In this document: piece after piece, positions 5,450 to 6,530 of the stretch
Layout of the letters: each line of letters starts with the position of its first letter
Numbering within the stretch: position 1 is the first letter of the stretch
Source of the DNA: Legionellales bacterium
GTDB taxonomy: Bacteria > Pseudomonadota > Gammaproteobacteria > PIVX01
NCBI GenBank assembly: GCA_013215905.1
Contig: JABSQI010000047.1
Span: 1 to 6,530 of the forward strand
DNA length: 6,530 nt
Direction: 5' to 3'
Notes under the pieces: generated by a model
Seen by the model: the letters and a program-made list of their open reading frames with translations, nothing else
What the model was told of the DNA's origin: nothing
Database searches by the model: none
Made by a program: the position numbers and the translations under genes

Positions 5450-6067
5450 TTGAGTCATGTTGAAAATAATAAACCCATTATTTGTCTTAGTAAATATTTA
5501 AAAGCATTTATTGCACTTATTATTTTCATAATAAGTCCTCTTAGCTATTCTGAGAATACCTATAGCGAAAGCATGATAAAAATAGGCGTACAAGCAGGGG
5601 ACTACAGTATGCAAGAAACATTAGACAAAAGAATATTTTTTACTGGAGCAGTAGTCGCAAATAAAGGTTTTTTAATAAGCTATGAAAAATATTGCTATAA
5701 ATATAAAAATTTTATTACAGCAGGGTTTGGGACTGGTTATGCTAAATGGGGAAATGAGAAATATTCTTTGTCATTAATAAGAGTATATCCAAATATCAAA
5801 TTTTGGCTTATTAACAATTCTTTTATAGGGCTTTATATAAATGTAGGGGTTCCTGGCCCAACAATACTGAGTAAAAATCATTTAAATAATAGATTTCTAG
5901 GAAGCAAATTTATATTTAACGATATACTTGGGGTTGGTATTAGGTTAGGAAACAAAAATCCTATAGAGATTTCTTTTAATTTTCATCATTACTCGAATGG
6001 TAATTTAATAAGACCTAATCCAGGATTTGATGTCCCTGCTATCATCTGTATAACATTTTCAATATAA
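5450..6067 (+). CDS. PagL-like outer-membrane lipid A 3-O-deacylase (acyloxyacyl hydrolase family)
   Basis: The PagL family forms small outer-membrane beta-barrels that remove the 3-linked acyl chain from lipid A, which alters recognition by host immunity. The 205-residue product has a basic n-region to about residue 18 and a hydrophobic core (AFIALIIFII, 19-28). A likely signal cleavage site follows after SYS near 34. Alternating aromatic and small residues fit beta-strands through the rest. The C-terminal signature is clear: HHYSNGNLIRPNPGFD at 179-194, with His180 and Ser182 matching the catalytic pair. At the position of the family's catalytic glutamate, 14 residues after the histidine, it has Asp194. 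Translation starts at a TTG at 5450, chosen because AGGAG and AAGG sit at 5436-5444 and because the next Met (residue 42) would remove the signal peptide. It is divergent from the PAP2 gene. Family assignment rests mainly on the C-terminal motif. Confidence 0.72.
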   Translation: MSHVENNKPIICLSKYLKAFIALIIFIISPLSYSENTYSESMIKIGVQAGDYSMQETLDKRIFFTGAVVANKGFLISYEKYCYKYKNFITAGFGTGYAKWGNEKYSLSLIRVYPNIKFWLINNSFIGLYINVGVPGPTILSKNHLNNRFLGSKFIFNDILGVGIRLGNKNPIEISFNFHHYSNGNLIRPNPGFDVPAIICITFSI

Positions 6068-6072
6068 TTTTT

Positions 6073-6083
6073 AGGCGCCCCTA
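6073..6083. repeat. GC-rich repeat copy B (inverted copy at 3625-3635)
   Basis: AGGCGCCCCTA lies six bases after the PagL-like stop and is the exact inverted complement of 3625-3635. It directly precedes the strong hairpin at 6089-6111, with which it may form one composite element. Confidence 0.4.
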
Positions 6084-6117
6084 TTGATGCCGGGTTCTAG
6101 AAGAACCCGGCCTATAG
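6081..6117. repeat. Strong GC-rich hairpin after the PagL-like gene (REP-like or terminator-like)
   Basis: GCCGGGTTCT at 6089-6098 pairs perfectly with AGAACCCGGC at 6102-6111 around a three-base loop. CTAT at 6081-6084 and ATAG at 6114-6117 can extend the stem past a small internal loop. It is by far the most stable structure in the window. No T-run follows immediately, so it is not a textbook intrinsic terminator. A repeated palindrome or an mRNA 3'-end stabiliser is equally possible. Confidence 0.6.
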
Positions 6118-6283
6118 TCAATTATATTTCTTCAAAAAATTTGTCATGGCATGTCTTTATATACCATTACTTCTTACTTATTCCTAATCTTATATTCACA
6201 ATATTTAGAAACTTTACACGATAAAGTATATTTTTTAGTGGCTCAAAACCGACAAATTTATCAAATAGTTACTATAATCAAAA

Positions 6284-6529
6284 TTATATGAATGCATCTC
6301 GAAGGATCGTTATTTCATGATTATGATCTTCAATATTTTGCATATTTTTTACTAAATCATAAACTTCAATGTTAAATATATCTTTGAATATTTTTTCATA
6401 TTTTGTCGCGTTTTTATATATTATTCTTTCCTCAGGCAACGTCTCTCTTGTGGCCAATATAACTCTATTACTACTATTTTGGTAACGAAATATAGTTATA
6501 TAATTTCCAAATGCAGCTTGATATGTAGC
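6284..6529 (-). CDS. Unrecognised protein, C-terminal part (5' end outside window)
   Basis: An open frame of 81 codons enters from the right edge on the minus strand and stops at a TAA at 6284-6286. I do not recognise the product. The visible part begins ATYQAAFGNYITIF and has a short hydrophobic beta-like stretch. It then becomes charged and helix-prone (LPEERIIYKN, then KYEKIFKDIF), ending in RDAFI. There is no cysteine, no obvious membrane segment and no catalytic motif. The amino-acid mix is plausible for a real protein, and no stop interrupts the frame up to the window edge in a very AT-rich setting, which favours a true gene. It converges on the PagL-like gene across about 215 bases. 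Confidence 0.55.
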   Translation of the reverse strand, partial: ATYQAAFGNYITIFRYQNSSNRVILATRETLPEERIIYKNATKYEKIFKDIFNIEVYDLVKNMQNIEDHNHEITILRDAFI

Positions 6530-6530
6530 A

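Overview
The window looks like chromosomal DNA from an AT-rich gammaproteobacterium. The housekeeping proteins (RNase PH, dUTPase, L28, L33, sigma-54, EIIA-Ntr) all read as gammaproteobacterial. The low GC, loose intergenic spacing and a damaged gene suggest a host-associated or intracellular lineage, perhaps Legionellales-like. That placement is an inference from composition and family resemblance; no lineage marker is present.

Layout. Positions 1-191 hold the 3' end of rph (+). It converges on dut (188-649, -), and the two stop codons overlap. A 428-bp gap (650-1077) holds a possible dut promoter and a strong promoter for the rpmB-rpmG ribosomal protein pair (1078-1478, +). Next comes a nitrogen-PTS cluster on the + strand: rpoN (1601-2980), ptsN (3099-3548) with its own sigma-70 promoter, and an HPr/NPr gene (3907 or 3934 to 4203). 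In many proteobacteria hpf lies between rpoN and ptsN and rapZ lies before the NPr gene. Both are absent here, and a 358-bp non-coding gap sits before the HPr gene.

The right half concerns the envelope. A PAP2-family phosphatase gene lies on the minus strand (4367-4960). All its catalytic motifs are intact, but an in-frame TAA interrupts its signal peptide. Divergent from it is a PagL-like outer-membrane lipid A deacylase gene (5450-6067, +), which starts with TTG, has a good extended -10 promoter, and carries Asp where the known PagL enzyme has its catalytic Glu. A GC-rich hairpin follows it. The window ends inside an unrecognised gene on the minus strand (6284-6529, C-terminal part only).

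How the genes work together. RpoN, EIIA-Ntr and the HPr-like protein form the usual genomic association between sigma-54 and the nitrogen phosphotransfer relay, which regulates rather than transports sugar. The phosphatase and PagL-like genes could both act on lipid A or phospholipids, though only family membership supports this. I found no complete novel system. The most unusual points are the interrupted but otherwise intact PAP2 gene behind a near-consensus, nearly leaderless promoter, the Asp-for-Glu change in the PagL-like protein, and the two equally good starts of the HPr gene.
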